Assembly (NCBI RefSeq): GCF_040939455.1 | Contig: NC_134136.1 | Span: forward strand, 74,972,001-75,036,000 | Length of the DNA stretch: 64,000 bases | Direction: 5' to 3' | From: Microcebus murinus | Taxonomy: Eukaryota > Chordata > Mammalia > Primates > Cheirogaleidae | Shown: positions 46,038-58,567 of the stretch, in pieces | Layout: every line of letters starts with the position of its first letter | Position numbering within the stretch: the stretch's first letter is position 1 | Translations under genes and position numbers: made by a program | Notes under the pieces: model-generated | The model's input: the letters and a program-made list of their open reading frames with translations, nothing else | Told to the model about the DNA's origin: nothing | Database searches by the model: none

Positions 46038-46265
46038 TTTCTTAATTATTTTTATTTTGGCATATTATGGGGGTACAGATTTTAAGGTTTCAATAAATGC
46101 CCATTTCCCCCCCTCCCCCCAAAGATCTGAGTCTCCATCATGACCATCCCCCAGATGGTGCACATCTCACTCATTGTGTATGTATATACCCGCCCCCCTC
46201 CCCCCTCCCACCTGCCCAATACCCTATTACTGTAGTACCTATGTGTCCACTTAGGTGCTACTCAG

Positions 46266-49200
46266 TTAATACCAGTTTGCTGGAGAATATATCTGGTGCT
46301 TGTTTTTCCATTCTTGGGATACTTCACTTAGTAGTATGGGTTCCAGCTCTAACCAGGAAAATATAACATGTGCTATATCACCGTTGTTTCTTAGAGCTGA
46401 ATAGTACTCCATGGTATACATACACCACATTTTATTAATCCATTCTTGGATTGATGGGCACTTGGGCTGTTTCCACAGCCTTGCAATTATGAATTGTGCT
46501 GCTATAAACATTCGAGTGCAGGTGTCTTTTTTGTAGAGTGTCATTGGATCATTTGGGTAGATGCCCAGCAATGGGATTGCTGGATCAAATGGTAGATTCA
46601 CTTGTATTGCTTTAAGGTATCTCCATATTGCTTTCCACAGAGGTTGAACTAGTTTGCAGTCCCACCAACAGTGTAGGAGTGTTCCTCTCTCTCCGTAACC
46701 ACGCCAGCATTTATTGTTTGGAGATTTTTTGATAAAGGCCATTCTCACTGGGGTTAAGTGATATCACATTGTGGTTTTGATATGCATTTCCCTGATGATT
46801 AGAGATGTTGAGCATTTCTTCATATGTTTGTTGGCCATTCTTCTGTCTTCTTTAGAAAAATTTCTGTTCAAGTCCTCTGCCCACTTTTTAATGGGGTTAT
46901 TTGATTTTTTCTTCCTAATTTTCGTGAGTTCTAAGTATATTCTAGTTATCAGTCCCTTATCGGATGCATAGGATGCAAAAATTTTCTCCCATTCTGTAGG
47001 TTGTCTGTTTACTTTCATGACTATTTCTTTGGCTGTGCAGAAGCTTTGTAGTTTGATCATGTCCCATTTATTTATTTTTGTTGCTGCTGTGATTGCCTCT
47101 GGGGACTTCTTCATAAACTCTTTGCCCAGGCCGATGTCTAGGAGAGTGTTTCCAACTTTTTCCTCTAGAGTTCTAATAGTTTCATATCTTAGGTTTAAGT
47201 CTGTTATCCAGCGTGAGTTGGTTTTTGTGAGAGGTGAAAGGTGTGGGTTCTGTTTTAGCATTCTACAGGTGGCTATCCAGTTTTCCCAGCACCATTTATT
47301 GAAGAGAGATTCTTTTCCCCAGCGTATGTTTTTGTCTGCTTTGTCAAAGATGAGATGGCTATATGAGGATGGTTTTATATCAGGATTCTCACATCTGTTC
47401 CACTGGTCCATATTCCTGTTTTTGTGCCAATACCATATTGTTTTAATTACTACAGCTTTGTAGTATAGTTTGATATCTGGCATATTAATGCCTCCCATTT
47501 TGTTTTTGTTGCCTAGAATTGCTCTTGATATTCGGGGTCTTCTTTGGTTCCATACGAAGCGTAAAATTGTTTTTTCTATATCTGTGAAGAATGTTGATGG
47601 GATTTTAATAGGTATTGCATTGAATCTGTAGATCAGTTTGGGTAGTATAGACATTTTGATGATATTGAGTCTGCCGATCCACGAGCATGGTATGGATTTC
47701 CATCTGTTTACATCCTCTGCTATTTCCTTCCTCAGTGTTTCATAGTTCTCCCTGTAGAGGTATTCTACCTCTTTGGTTAAATATATTCCTAGGTACATTA
47801 ATTTCTTTGTTGCTATTGTGAAGGGAATTGAGTCTTTGATTTGGTTCTCAATTAGATTGTTGTTGGCGTATATGAATGCCTCTGATTTCTGTGTATTGAT
47901 TTTGTATCCTGAGACTTTACTAAATTCATCGAACAGTTCCAGGAGTTTCTTACTTGAATCCTTGGGGTTTTCTAGATACAATATAATATCATCAGCAAAC
48001 AGCGAAAGTTTGATCTCTTCTGCCCCTATTTGGATACCTTTGATTCCATTTTCCTGTCTGATTGCTGTAGCCAAGACTTCCAGCACTATGTTGAACAGAA
48101 GTGGAGATAGTGGGCAGCCTTGTCTGGTTCCAGTTCTAAGTGGGAATGATTTCAATCTTTCGCCATTCAGTATGATGTTGGCTATGGGTCTGTCATATAT
48201 GGCTTGTATCATTTTTAGGTATGTCCCTTCTATGCCTATTTTCTTAAGTGTTCGTATCATGAAAGGGTGTTGAATTTTGTCAAAAGCTTTTTCTGCATCT
48301 ATTGAAAGAATCATGTGGTCTTTGTTTTTGCTTCTGTTTATGTGGTGAATTGCATTTATAGATTTACGTCTGTTGAACCATCCCTGCATCCCTGGGATGA
48401 AGCCCACTTGGTCGTGGTGGATTATTTTTTTGATAAGCGTCTGGATTCGGTTAGCTAAGATTTTTTTGAAAATTTTTGCATCTATATTCATTAGGGATAT
48501 TGGTCTGTAGTTTTCGTTTTTTGTTGCATCCTTTCCTGGTTTTGGTATCAGAGTAATATTCGCTTCAGAAAAGGTTTCGGGAAGGTTTCCGTTCTGCTCG
48601 ATGTTGTGGAATAGTTTCTGCAAGACAGGAACTAGTTCTTCTTTGTAAGTATGGTAAAATTCAGGTGTGAAGCCATCTGGACTGGGACTTTTCTTTTTAG
48701 GGAGATTTTTAATTGCTGTTTCTATTTCAGCTGTTGAGATTGGTCTGTTCAGGGAATCTATTTCTTCTTGGTTGAGCCTAGGGAGGCTGTGTTTCTAGAA
48801 ATTTGTCCATTTCCTCCACATTTTCCAGTTTGTGTGCATAAAGGTTTTTGTAGTATTCATAAATTGTATCTTGTATCTCTTTGGGATCAGTTGTGATATC
48901 TCCTTTTTTATTCCTGATGGAGCTTATTAGAGATGTCTCTTTCTGCTTTTCGTTAGCTTAGCCAATGGTGTTTCAATTTTGTTTATTTTTTCAAAGAACC
49001 AACTTTTCGTTTTATTAATATCCTGAATAGCTTTCCTGTTTTCAATTTCGTTTAGTTCTGATTTGATCTTGTTGATTTCACTTCTTTTGCTGGGTTTGGG
49101 GTTGGTCTGTTCTTCTTTTTCCAGCTCTTTGAGTTGTTTCATTAGATTGTCTATTTGTGATCTTCTGGTCTTTTGGTTATAGGCATTTATGGAGATAAAC

Positions 49201-50135
49201 TTTCCTCTCAGAACTGCTTTAGCTGTGTCCCAGAGGAGTTGATAACTTGTCTCTCCATTGTCGTTTTCTTCATAGAACTTTTTTATTTCCGTCTTGATTT
49301 CTTCATTTACAAAGTAATCATTTAGTAGGAGGTTGTTTAATTTCCACGTTTTTGTGTAGAAATGTATTTATGTTAGGGTTGATTTCTAGTTTTATTCCAC
49401 TGGGATCTGAGAAGGTACATGGTATGATTTCTATTTTTTTAAATTTCTTGAGATTTTCTTTGTGTCCTAGGATATGGTCAATCTTAGAGAATGTCCCGTG
49501 AACTGATGAGAAAAACGATTATTCAGTGGATTTTGGGTAGAATGTTCTGTAGATGTCTGTCAGACCCAATTGTTCTAGAGTTTTGTTTAAGTCCATTATT
49601 TCTTTATTAATTTTCTGTTTGGAGGATTTGTCTTGTGCGTCAGTGGGGTGTTGAAATCTCCGGTGATTATGGAGTTGCTATTAATCCATTTGCTTAGCTC
49701 CAGTAAGGTTTGCTTTATGAAACTTGTTGCACCTAAGTTGGGTGCATATATATTTAAAATTGTTATCCCTTCTTGTTGAACTGTGCCCTTCACCATTATA
49801 TAAAGACCCTCTTTGTCTTTTACTACTTGTGTTGGTTTAAAAACTAAATCGTCTGATATTAGATCTGCCACACCAGCCTACTTTTGGCTTCTATTTGCTT
49901 GGAATATTGATGTCCACCCTTTTATTTTTAGTCTATATGCATCCTTGCAGGTTAGATGTGTTTCCTGAAGACAGCATAGACTTGGCCTGTATTTTCTTAT
50001 CCATTCAGCCAGCCTATGTCTCTTGAGTGGAGAGTTTAAGCCATTCACATTTTTTGAGAGAACTGATAGGTAAGGTAGATTAATGATCATTCTGTTGGGT
50101 TGGATGTTGTTGCTATGATTTCTGTCTTGAGCCAT
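46266..50135 (-). pseudogene. L1-E ORF2 pseudogene, mostly intact
   Basis: ATG at 50135 (MAQDRNHSNN), end TAA at 46268-46266; about 1,290 codons. Endonuclease pieces 50135-49878 and 49871-49596 (IITGDFNT) are separated by a frameshift near 49875; further shifts lie between 49596 and 48640. From 48623 to 46266 one frame is open except for a single TGA at 46766-46764, where sister copies have an Arg codon. This covers RT with FADD near 47988, thumb and the C-terminal zinc-knuckle region. Close to, but not, a working RT gene. Confidence 0.94.
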
Positions 50136-50177
50136 TGTAATATCTGGCCTTTAATATATTTGGGTTTTTGTTGTTTT

Positions 50178-51168
50178 TGTATTCGTGGGTTATTATTATG
50201 ATGTTCCGTGCATAACGCTGTTTTAAGTACTTCTTGTAGGGCTGGTCTTGTCTTGGTGAATTCTCTGAGCCTTTGCTTGTCTGAGAATGTTTTTATTTCT
50301 CTTTCATATACGAACTTAGTTTTGCAGGGAATAATATTCTAGGCTGGGCATTGTTTTGTTTCAAAAGAGTGAGAATGAGGCCCCAGTCTCTCCTTGCTTG
50401 TAAAGTCTCATTAGAGAAGTCTGATGTTATTCGAATTGGCTTTCCCTTGTATGTTACTTGCTTCTTTTGTCTTACAGCTGTTAGAAGGGCCTCTTTAGTT
50501 GATACTTTGGTCAGTCTGATGACTGCATGTCGTGACGTCTTCCTGTTTGCGTTGAATCTCCCAGGGGTCCTCTGAGCTTCTTGAACTTGTATATCAAGAT
50601 TTTGAGCAAGGCCTGGGAAATTTTCCTCTATTATATCTTCAAACAGCTTGTCCAACCCTTGAGTGTTGTCTTCTTCCCCTTCCTGTAACCCTATGACCCT
50701 CACATTAGGTTTCTTCACATAATCCCACAGCTCTTGTAGGCTTTGCTCTTTTCTCTTGTTTCTCTGCTCTATTTCTGTGACTGATTTATTTAATTGGAGG
50801 GTGTTATCTTCAAGCTCTGAGATTCTTTCTTCTGTTTGATCTACCCTGTTCTTGAGACTTTCCACTGTATTTTGTAGTTCCTTGAATTGATTCTTCATTT
50901 CCAGGAGTTCGGTTACACTTTTCTTCAATGTGTCTACTTCTTTTCTCATATCCTGGAGACTTTTTGTGGTTTCTTGGTGTTGGTTATTGAGTTGTTGTTG
51001 CAGCTGGGTGAGTGTTCTTATGTTCCCCATACGAAATTCCTCTTCTGTCATATTGGTTGCCTGATTTTGGTCGGTGTCCGTTTCTAGGGGGCTGGTGCTC
51101 CTCCTTGGGGGTGTGTTTTCCGTTTGGTTCTTCATATTTCCTGAGTTCTTTCACTGATTTCTTCCCAT
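50178..51168 (-). pseudogene. L1-E ORF1 pseudogene, nearly intact
   Basis: Start ATG at 51168. Codon 6 is TGA where L1-G has CGA, a CpG-type transition. After it the frame is open for 280 codons (51135-50293): N-terminal region (RRSTSPLETDTDQNQATNMT), coiled coil (ELQNTVESLKNRVDQTEERI), RRM-like part (NVRVIGLQEGEEDNTQG) and C-terminal part (NRKTSRHAVIRLTK). A frameshift near 50317 breaks the last ~45 codons. The normal terminator looks mutated from TAA to CAA, so the 3' limit is approximate. Confidence 0.92.
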
Positions 51169-52549
51169 GTCGATCAGTTATTGTTTCTTTCCTTAGGTTA
51201 TTGTTTGGGTATTCACACACCTTGTTTAGTTTCTGAGGCGTTAGGTGGTGCCTGTGGGTGAAATTGGACCACTACCTGTATATTGAGTCAGTGGGTGCCA
51301 TGGAAAATCTGTGCAAGATGCCGTCCCTGTCAGTACGTGGCGTTTGCTTGGAGGAACAGGCTATGGTGTTGATTTTGAGTCCTGTTATCAGCTCTCGTTC
51401 TGGGCGGAGCTGGGTTGGGTAAGCCTGCCCTCAGGCCTTTAGCAGGGGTCAAAGTTCTGTTCTCTGCTTCCAGGGAAAGCTGTCAGAGCGGGGCTGGAAT
51501 GGTCCCGCTCAGCCAGAAAGTCTGTGTGTGGGTGTGGGGCTGTCTGAGACCCGCAGTCTGCAGCAGGCCTTGCTTCTTTCCACCCTCCCCAACTCCGCAG
51601 CTACTCCTGGGCCTCTGTCAGCAGGCCAGACCACAAGCTACCAGGCCTCCCCGGACTGTGGTGCCGGCGGGGAGGTTCCCTGCACAGGAACGCCACCTGG
51701 GTTGGGCGCACGGCCTCCTCCTGGGAGGAGGGTTGCCCTCTAGGACGCCGATCCGCCCCTGGAGGCACACAGACCTCAGTAGGCTGTTCAGGTATAACCC
51801 TTCTGTGCCCCGGACAATGCTAGCCCTCGGTGCAGGGGATCTGGTCTGCAGGTCCGACCTCTGGGTCCCAGAGTTCAAACTGTATTCCCACCAGGGAGAG
51901 GATTTCCGGTCCTAATTCACCCACAGGGAGCCCAAGCTGGGTCTATGTCTCTCAGCCTCTGAGTCGGCACCGTTTTCCTGGGAACACGGTGCCAGCAGCA
52001 CCTGGGAGGGCGGGCGGGATCCCAAACGGGAAGGTCCCGTTCCCTGGATGTGCTTCCGGCTGGTGGCTGTATTGTCTCTCTGGGCAGCCGCGGGTAGGGT
52101 CGGCGGAGGGGAGGAGGAGGCAATATGGCGCCTGCCGTGCAGCTCGGGTCCGTGCACACGGAGGTGCCTGGAGGAAGTTGGGAACCTGGTGCCACGTCTG
52201 CTACAGGCTCACCGTTGGCAGGCGGCGGCGGTCTCTGGGCTGGTGTCCGCAGGTCTCTCCACCTGCTGGGGAGCCCACCAGCAGTCCCGAATGCAGGGGA
52301 GGGGAAACAGCAAATCCACCTACCCTTGCCGCTGGTCTCCGGGCTGCTCCGGTGGTCTCAGCCTCCAGTTCTCCTCCGCAGCCTCCTCCCTTGGAGTCTC
52401 CCGAAGTCTCATGTACCCCTCCTTCCAGCCCTTGTCCGCTGTATGCTCGTCTTCTTGCTTCTTTCCTCTAGTTTCTGCTAGAATCTGTCTTTTCTGCAGA
52501 GACCCTCTGTCTAGCGGTGTTATTGGTCTGCCATCTTGCTCCGCCCCCC
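51169..52549 (-). promoter_or_regulatory. L1-E 5' UTR / internal promoter
   Basis: GC-rich, many CpGs, YY1-type AAGATGGC at the 5' tip. The antisense (plus) strand keeps long frames (51415-51915, 51830-52471, 52048-52557), also seen in the other copies. Part of one (to 51915) ends at a TAA where sisters have CAA. Confidence 0.85.
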
Positions 52550-52583
52550 TGCAATGATTCTGATCTTTTGCTTTTGAGTAGAT

Positions 52584-53592
52584 TTACATTCGTGAGTGTT
52601 TATTGTGCTGATCCATGGGTAACACTGTTTTGATTACTTCTTGAAGGGCTGGTCTTGTCTTGGTGAATTCCCTCAGTCTTTGCTTATCTGAGAATGTCTT
52701 GGTTTCTCCTTCATGTAAAAAACTTATTTTTGCAGGCAACAAGATTCTAGGCTGAGCATTATTATGTTTCAGAAGAGTGAGAATGGGGCCCCAGTATCTC
52801 CTTTCTTGTAAAGTGTCAGTAGAGAAGTCTGGCATTATTCAGATTGGCTTTCATTTGTATGTAACTTGCTTCTTTCCCTTACAGCTCTTAGAAGGGCCTC
52901 TTTAGTTGATATTTTTATCAGTCTGATGACTTTATTTTGTGACTTCTTTCTATTTTCATTGAATCTCCCAGGGGTCCTCTGAGCTTCTTGAACTTGTATA
53001 TTGAGATTTTGACCAAGGCCTGATAAATTTTCCTGTATTATATTTTCAAATAGCTTGTCTAACCCTTTAGTGTTTTCTTATTCCCCTCCTGTTAACCCTA
53101 TGCCCCTCACATTAGGTGTCTTCACATAATCCCACATCTCTTGTAGGCTTTGCTATTTTTCTTGTTTCTCTGCTCTATATCTGTGACTGATTTATTCAAT
53201 TGGTAGGTGTTATCTTCAATCTCTGAAATTCTTTCTTCTGCGTAATCTACCCTCTTCTTGAGGTTTGTCAATGTGTTTTGTAGTTCCCTGAATTGATCAT
53301 TTCCAGGGGTTTGGTCAGATTTTTCTTCATTGTATCAATTTCTTTAGTGAATTTTTGTTCCAGGTTCTGGAGTCCTTTTGCGTTTTTTTTTTTTTTTTTC
53401 CTGTTAATTATCCAATTTTTCTTGCAACTCATTGAATTTTCTTATGATCCATGATCGAAATTCTTCTTCTGTCATTTTAGTGGTCTGATTTTGTATGGTG
53501 TCCATTTCTAAGGGGCTGGTATTCCTCTTTGGGGTTGTGTTTTCCATTTTAGTTTTCATATTTCCAGAGTTACTTCACTGATTTCTTCCCAT
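52584..53592 (-). pseudogene. L1-F ORF1 pseudogene
   Basis: Start ATG at 53592, end TAA at 52586-52584, about 336 codons in length. C-terminal 83 codons are open (52835-52584, with FSDKQRLREFTKTRPALQE). The rest has many stops and small indels, including a T-tract expansion at about 53380-53400. Coiled-coil and RRM-like parts are recognisable only by nucleotide similarity to 50178-51168. Confidence 0.85.
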
Positions 53593-55130
53593 CTGGGTCA
53601 GTTGTTGCTTCTTTCCTTTAGGTTTTCCTTTCGGTAATGACACACTCTGTTTAGTCTCTGAGCCAGTAGGTGGTGTTTGTGGTTGAGATTCAACCATACC
53701 CTGTATGATGAGTCAGTAGGTGCTGTGAAAAGAGTGTGCACAATGTCCTCCCTGTCAGTAGGTGGCGCTTGCTCAGAGGAACATTCTACACTGTTGTTTT
53801 TGTGTCCTGTAATCTGCTCTTGTTTCCCTGGGGAGGCACTCCAGTGCCTCATGTGGTAGGTGGGGTTCTGGGACTTCCATTTGTGTTTTTATTCCCCAGC
53901 TCAGTGAGGGCTGGTCTTGGATTGAGTCTGAGCAGAGCTGGGTTTGTTAAGCCTGCCCTCAGGCACCACAAATGCTGTTAGCAGGGGTCAAAGTTCTGTT
54001 TTCTGCTTCTGGGAAAAGCTCTCAGGGAGGGGCTGGAATGGCCCCGCTCAGTCAGAAAGTCTGCATATGGGGGTGGGGCCATCTGAGACCCACAGTCTGG
54101 AGCAGGCCTCACTCCTTTCCACCCTTCCCAATTCCACGGCTTCTCCTGGGCCTCTGCCATGAGGCCAGACCTCATACCACCAGGTCTCCCCTGTGTGTGA
54201 TGTGGGCCGGGAGGTTCCCTGTGTAGGGTTGCCTCCTGGGCTGGGCGTACAGCCCCGCCTTGGGAGGATGGTGGCCGTCAAGGATGCTGATCTGCCCCTG
54301 AAGACACACACACACCTCAGTAGGCTGTTAACAAATATCCCTTCTGTGCCCTGGGCAATGCGAGACCTGTGTGCACATGATCTGGTCCACAGGTCTGACC
54401 TCTGGGCCCCGGTATTCAATCCCTGACCCCACCAGGGAGAGGAGTGCCAGTCCCAATTCACCCATGGGAGCCCAAGCTGGGTCTATGTCTCTCAGCCTCA
54501 GGGTCTGCCCCATTCTCCTGGAGTCACTGGGCCAGCAGCACCTGGGAGGGCTGGCGGGTAGGGAGCTCATTGTCTGTGTACCCCTCAGTCAGCTAAAGGG
54601 CCCCAAAAGGGAAGGTCCTATTCCCTAATGATGCCTCCGCCTGGTGGCTACATTGTCTCTCTCGGCAGCCGTGGTTAGGGTCAGGGAAGGGGAGAATAGA
54701 ACAATATGGCACCTGTCATGTGGCTCAGGTCTGTGCACGTGGAGGTGCCCCAAGGGAGTTGGGAGCCTGGTGCCATGTCTGCTACAGACTTACCACTCAC
54801 TGGCAGTGGCTTTCACTGGCCTGGTGTCCACAGATCTCTCCTCCCACTGGGGATCTCACCAGCAGTTTGAGATGCAAGGGAGGGGAAATTTAACCGCTCT
54901 ACCTACCCTTGTTGGTGGTCTCCAGGCTACTTGGGAGGTCTCTACTTCCAGTTCTCCTCCACAACCTCCTCCCATGGAGTCTCCCGTAGTCTCCGGTACC
55001 CCTCCTTCCTACCCTTGGCCGATGTATGCTCATCTGCTTGCTTCTTACTTCTAATTTCTTTTAGAAACTGACTGTTTTGCAAAGACACTCTGTCTGGTGG
55101 TATTTCTCTTCTGCCATCTTGCTCCACCCT
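53593..55130 (-). promoter_or_regulatory. L1-F 5' UTR
   Basis: About 1.54 kb, GC-rich, aligned by eye to the 5' UTRs of L1-A, L1-E and L1-G, with YY1-type motif at the 5' tip. Antisense open frames are shorter and more broken than in the others. Confidence 0.78.
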
Positions 55131-55790
55131 TGGTCCCAGTTTTTTGGGGAAAGACCTTTATTTTCCTCACCACTGTATGTCAGACTAGCTCATAGTAGTT
55201 GCTTAATATTTCTTGAATAAATATAATAATGAATTATAGAATGGTAGGTAAGTAGAAACTTGGGGTCAGGATGGGAAAGTTGAATAGAAAGAATGGGTAA
55301 ATTGAATGTATCACTTCAAGTATTACAGTAAGTGAGTAAAAAGGATTAGAAGTAATTAGAGGGTGGCACACTTGAAATTGGAATTTCAGAATTGTAAACA
55401 AGGGAAGAGTAGTTGATTCGGGCTTAAGGAAATGACCAGTGGCAATAAAAAGGTCACCCAATTGGAGGGCTAGAGTGGTAGACAGGTCATGTAAGCAAAA
55501 ATAATGAAAAAAGAGGAGAGGAACAGAGTAAATCAGGTACTATAGTCTTAAGTTAATGGGGAGAGTAATGGTGATAATCAGAATGTGGGTAGGTGACATT
55601 GACAAGGGGATATAATGGGTAATATAGTCTTATGATACATATTTCAAAGAAGTGGAGCATTTTGAAGTAAAATGAAAAGCTAAAGAAATATTTGATTTTG
55701 ACTCAATTGGTTGATAGCTGAAGCAAGATTAGCATAGGATCAAAATACCTTTTATTGTTGCTGTATGTGCCCAAACTTTTCTCATTGTCT
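55131..55790. other. Intervening sequence, no gene seen
   Basis: AT/GA-rich DNA without recognised features. Confidence 0.4.
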
Positions 55791-56515
55791 TAGTTCCCAA
55801 GCTAGGAAAAATAATGGCCCCCAAAGTTGTCCACATTGTAATCCCCAGACACTGAATGCTACATTATAAGACAAAAGAGACTTTGCAGATGTGATTAAAG
55901 ACCTTGAGATGGAGAGATTACCCTGTGTTTCAGCGTGAGCCGAATGTAATTACAAGGGTCATTATAAGAGGGAGGCAGGACAGGGCACAGTGACTCATGC
56001 CTATAATCCCACGAATTTAGGAGGGCAAGGCATGAGGATCAGTTGAGGCCAGGAGTTCCAGACCAGCCTGGGCAACATAGCAAGACTATCTCTAAAAAAA
56101 AATAATTAAAAATTAGCCAGGTGTGAGGATGGCTAGAACCAAGGAATTCAAGGTTGCAATGAGCTGTGATCACACCACTGTACTCTAGCCTGCGTTACAG
56201 AGAGAGGGTTTGTCTTTAAAAAAAAAAAATGGAGGCAAAAAGGTCATAGTAGGAGATGTGATGACAAAAGCAAGAGGTAGGCATGGTATGAAGAAGGGGT
56301 CATCAACCAAGGAATGCAAGAGGCCTCCAGAAGCTGAAAAGAGCAAGGAAATAGATTCTTTCCTGAAGATTTCAGGAGGAATTCATCCTTGCTGCTACCT
56401 TGATTTTAGACTTTTGACCTTCAAAACTGTAAGAGAATAAATATGTATTTTTTTATTCACTAAGTTTGTGGTAATTTTTTACTGCAGTAATAGGAAACTA
56501 ATACAGTCCCTGAGT
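55791..56515 (+). mobile_element. MLT1-like MaLR LTR interrupted by an Alu
   Basis: Left part 55791-55978 (AATGGCCCCCAAAGTTGTCC, GACTTTGCAGATGTGATTAA, GAGCCGAATGTAATTACAAG) and right part 56230-56515 (AAGAGGCCTCCAGAAGCTG, TTTGTGGTAATTTTTTACTG, AGGAAACTAATACAG) together make one MLT1-type LTR; the Alu at 55979-56229 splits it. Confidence 0.8.
55979..56229 (+). mobile_element. Dimeric Alu with shortened right arm
   Basis: Left arm from CAGGGCACAGTGACTCATGC through CAGACCAGCCTGGGCAACAT, middle A-rich linker (about 56095-56112), then a short right arm (AAAATTAGCCAGGTGTGAGG, GAGCTGTGATCACACCACTG) and A-tail. Possible short duplication GGAGGCA at 55971-55977 and 56231-56237. Diagnostic of a primate genome. 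Confidence 0.9.
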
Positions 56516-58174
56516 ACCATCAGAACTATAGGAGAAATCTGTCACCCCAAGTTGATACAGAAGGCTTCAGACAACTACCTTCTCCTTTAGTTCAGGATGA
56601 TGTGGCACCTTGTCTTCCACTGACTCTTGTTACACTCCTTCACAGCACATGCATGCATTGAAATATGAAGTCCCTTAGGGGAAGAAAATCCTTTCTGCAG
56701 TCTCTCTCCTTTGAACGTTGCATGTACATGGATTTCTTCACTACTAAGAATAGTTTATGGTAGTTATTTAAGTGTTTATACAGCTAATAACCTGTAACTT
56801 CCTTGTTGTTTTTCTAATATATTTTTAATCTCTTTACTCTCAGTGCTTAGCAAAAAATTTGTCATTATGCTAAAAAAAAATGTGAATTAAACAGAATTGA
56901 ATTAATGGGACATATTAGTGGGGTCTAGACCGGGTGAAACATACACCACGATTTACCCACCTGCAGATGTCAGGAGGAAAGTTTAGCAAGAAAGGCACAG
57001 ATGGCTTATGAAGATGACAAAAATCAAACATCCAGGGCCACAGATGAGGGCTGGATAGCAACAAGTAAGTCTTAGTGCTGAGGTCTTCTTTGTCCCTTAG
57101 ATCCCTCCTGCCTGTAGTGATGTATAGTCATAGGGCCTGGCATGTCTTTTGTGCAAAAACACAACTCAAAACATGAAATACTTGAGTGATATGTATAATA
57201 TTTCAATAGAGGCTTGGTTTTTTCACAAAGTCAGTCAACGTGTCTGGGTTGTACAGTGACCTCAAAAAATGGGCAAGATAAAATTTCCATGATTCTCATT
57301 AAGATGTAACTTTTGGAATTGCTTTCTGAGTCAGTTTATGAGTCACACAAGAAAACTGGTCTCATTGTTAACTAGCCACACCTTATTTCTCAGAAAAAAT
57401 AGAATTTGTTAAATGGATCAATAAATGAATTAAATACTAAATAACTTTTAATAATTTCCAAAACAAAAACTTTCACTCAAAAGACAAAATGTGTCCCAAG
57501 ATCCAAAGGCATCTTTTCAAAGAGACTATTTGAAGTAAATAGCAGACATTTATACATGTATTTTTCATTTCTGTGTTAAAAATTAGTTGCATTTCTTATC
57601 CCAGTTCACCATTTTTAATGTAGTGGTACCAGAACAAGTTTATCTTAAAGTAGGTTTGTTTGTTGAGTCCAGACAAAGGAACCTTGATTTTCTATCACTG
57701 AATTTGCCTGTAATTCATTCATTCATTCAACAAATATTTAAGTGCACACTCCGAGCTAGGCACTGGAAATACAATGGTAAACAAGATAGATTCCTGACAT
57801 CATTGAATTTAATATCTGGCCTAGGAGATAGACATTAAATGAGCAATCTCAATTGTCATGGGTTTCATGTGATGAGGTATATAGGGTGCTATAGAAATAC
57901 ATAATAAATAATTTCACCTAATCTGGGGTTTAGTTAAGCTTCTTTGATATAGTGACCTTGAGCTGAGACCTAAACAATAAATATAAATTAGCTAGGTGAA
58001 AATGGCAGCAAGGAGGGAAAAATTGGGCTAGATTTCAGGCAAATAAGTTTGTCTATATGAAGACCCTGAATCCTGAACCTGAAGTCATGAAAAAAACATT
58101 ACTGTTTGAGGAATTAAAATAATTTCAGTGTGGCTAGAATAGAAAGAGTAAGAAGAAAAAAGGTAGGTAAGTAC
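56516..58174. other. Intervening sequence with an L2-like fragment
   Basis: No gene seen. About 57715-57850 resembles an L2-type 3' end (CATTCATTCAACAAATATTT, GAGCTAGGCACTGGAAATAC). Confidence 0.4.
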
Positions 58175-58567
58175 TAGAAATTGAATTGTTTCCCTCTCCC
58201 CAAAAAGTCTAATGTTGAACCCCTAATCCCCAATGAGATGGTATTCGGAGGTAGGGCCTTTGGAAAGAAATGAGGTTTTGACGAGGTCATGTGAGTATGA
58301 CCCTCATGATGGGATTAGTGCCCTTATAAGAAGAGACACTAGTGCATTCTCCTCCCCTCCATTTTACTCCCCCTCTCTCTGTGCCAATGAGGACATAGCA
58401 AGAATGTAGCTGTCTGCAAGCCAGGAAAAGAGGCCTCACCAGACACTGAGTAGGCTTGCACCTTGATCTTGGACTTCCAAGCCATCGAAAGCGTGAGAAA
58501 GAAATTTCCATTGCATAAGCCATCCAGTCTGTGGTACTTTGTTACAGTAGCTCAGGCAGACTGATAG
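58175..58567 (+). mobile_element. MaLR-type (MLT1/MST-like) solo LTR
   Basis: GTCTAATGTTGAACCCCTAA, GGAGGTAGGGCCTTTGGAAA, GATGGGATTAGTGCCCTTAT, CCTTGATCTTGGACTTCCAA and CCAGTCTGTGGTACTTTGTT in the right order for this LTR type. Confidence 0.8.

Larger units (their letters stand above)
46031..52549 (-). mobile_element. L1-E: nearly complete LINE-1, minus strand
   Basis: All parts present: poly(T)/A-tail from 46031, 3' UTR with the C/G-rich tract (about 46107-46125 and 46191-46215), ORF2 (46266-50135), ORF1 (about 50178-51168), 5' UTR (51169-52549) with the AAGATGGC motif at the 5' end (plus 52531-52538). About 6.5 kb. Best preserved L1 here, but with several lesions. No matching duplication found: the 3' flank GTCTATCAAGATAGAC is not repeated at 52550, where instead L1-F ORF1-tail sequence begins. 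Confidence 0.95.
52550..55130 (-). mobile_element. L1-F: L1 5' part only (5' UTR and ORF1), truncated at L1-E
   Basis: Viral-sense order: 5' end at about 55130 with AAGATGGC (plus GCCATCTT 55114-55121), 5' UTR to 53593, ORF1 53592-52584, and a short inter-ORF stretch ending where L1-E begins. No ORF2 or 3' UTR follows on the other side of L1-E. More diverged than the other copies, so an older insertion. It lost its 3' part by deletion or recombination. Confidence 0.88.

Noticed and set aside
51830..52557. Long plus-strand frames (169-213 codons) as host genes
   Set aside because: They lie antisense in an L1 5' UTR, repeat in every L1 copy and several overlap in different frames. Reported only as a possible L1 antisense ORF.
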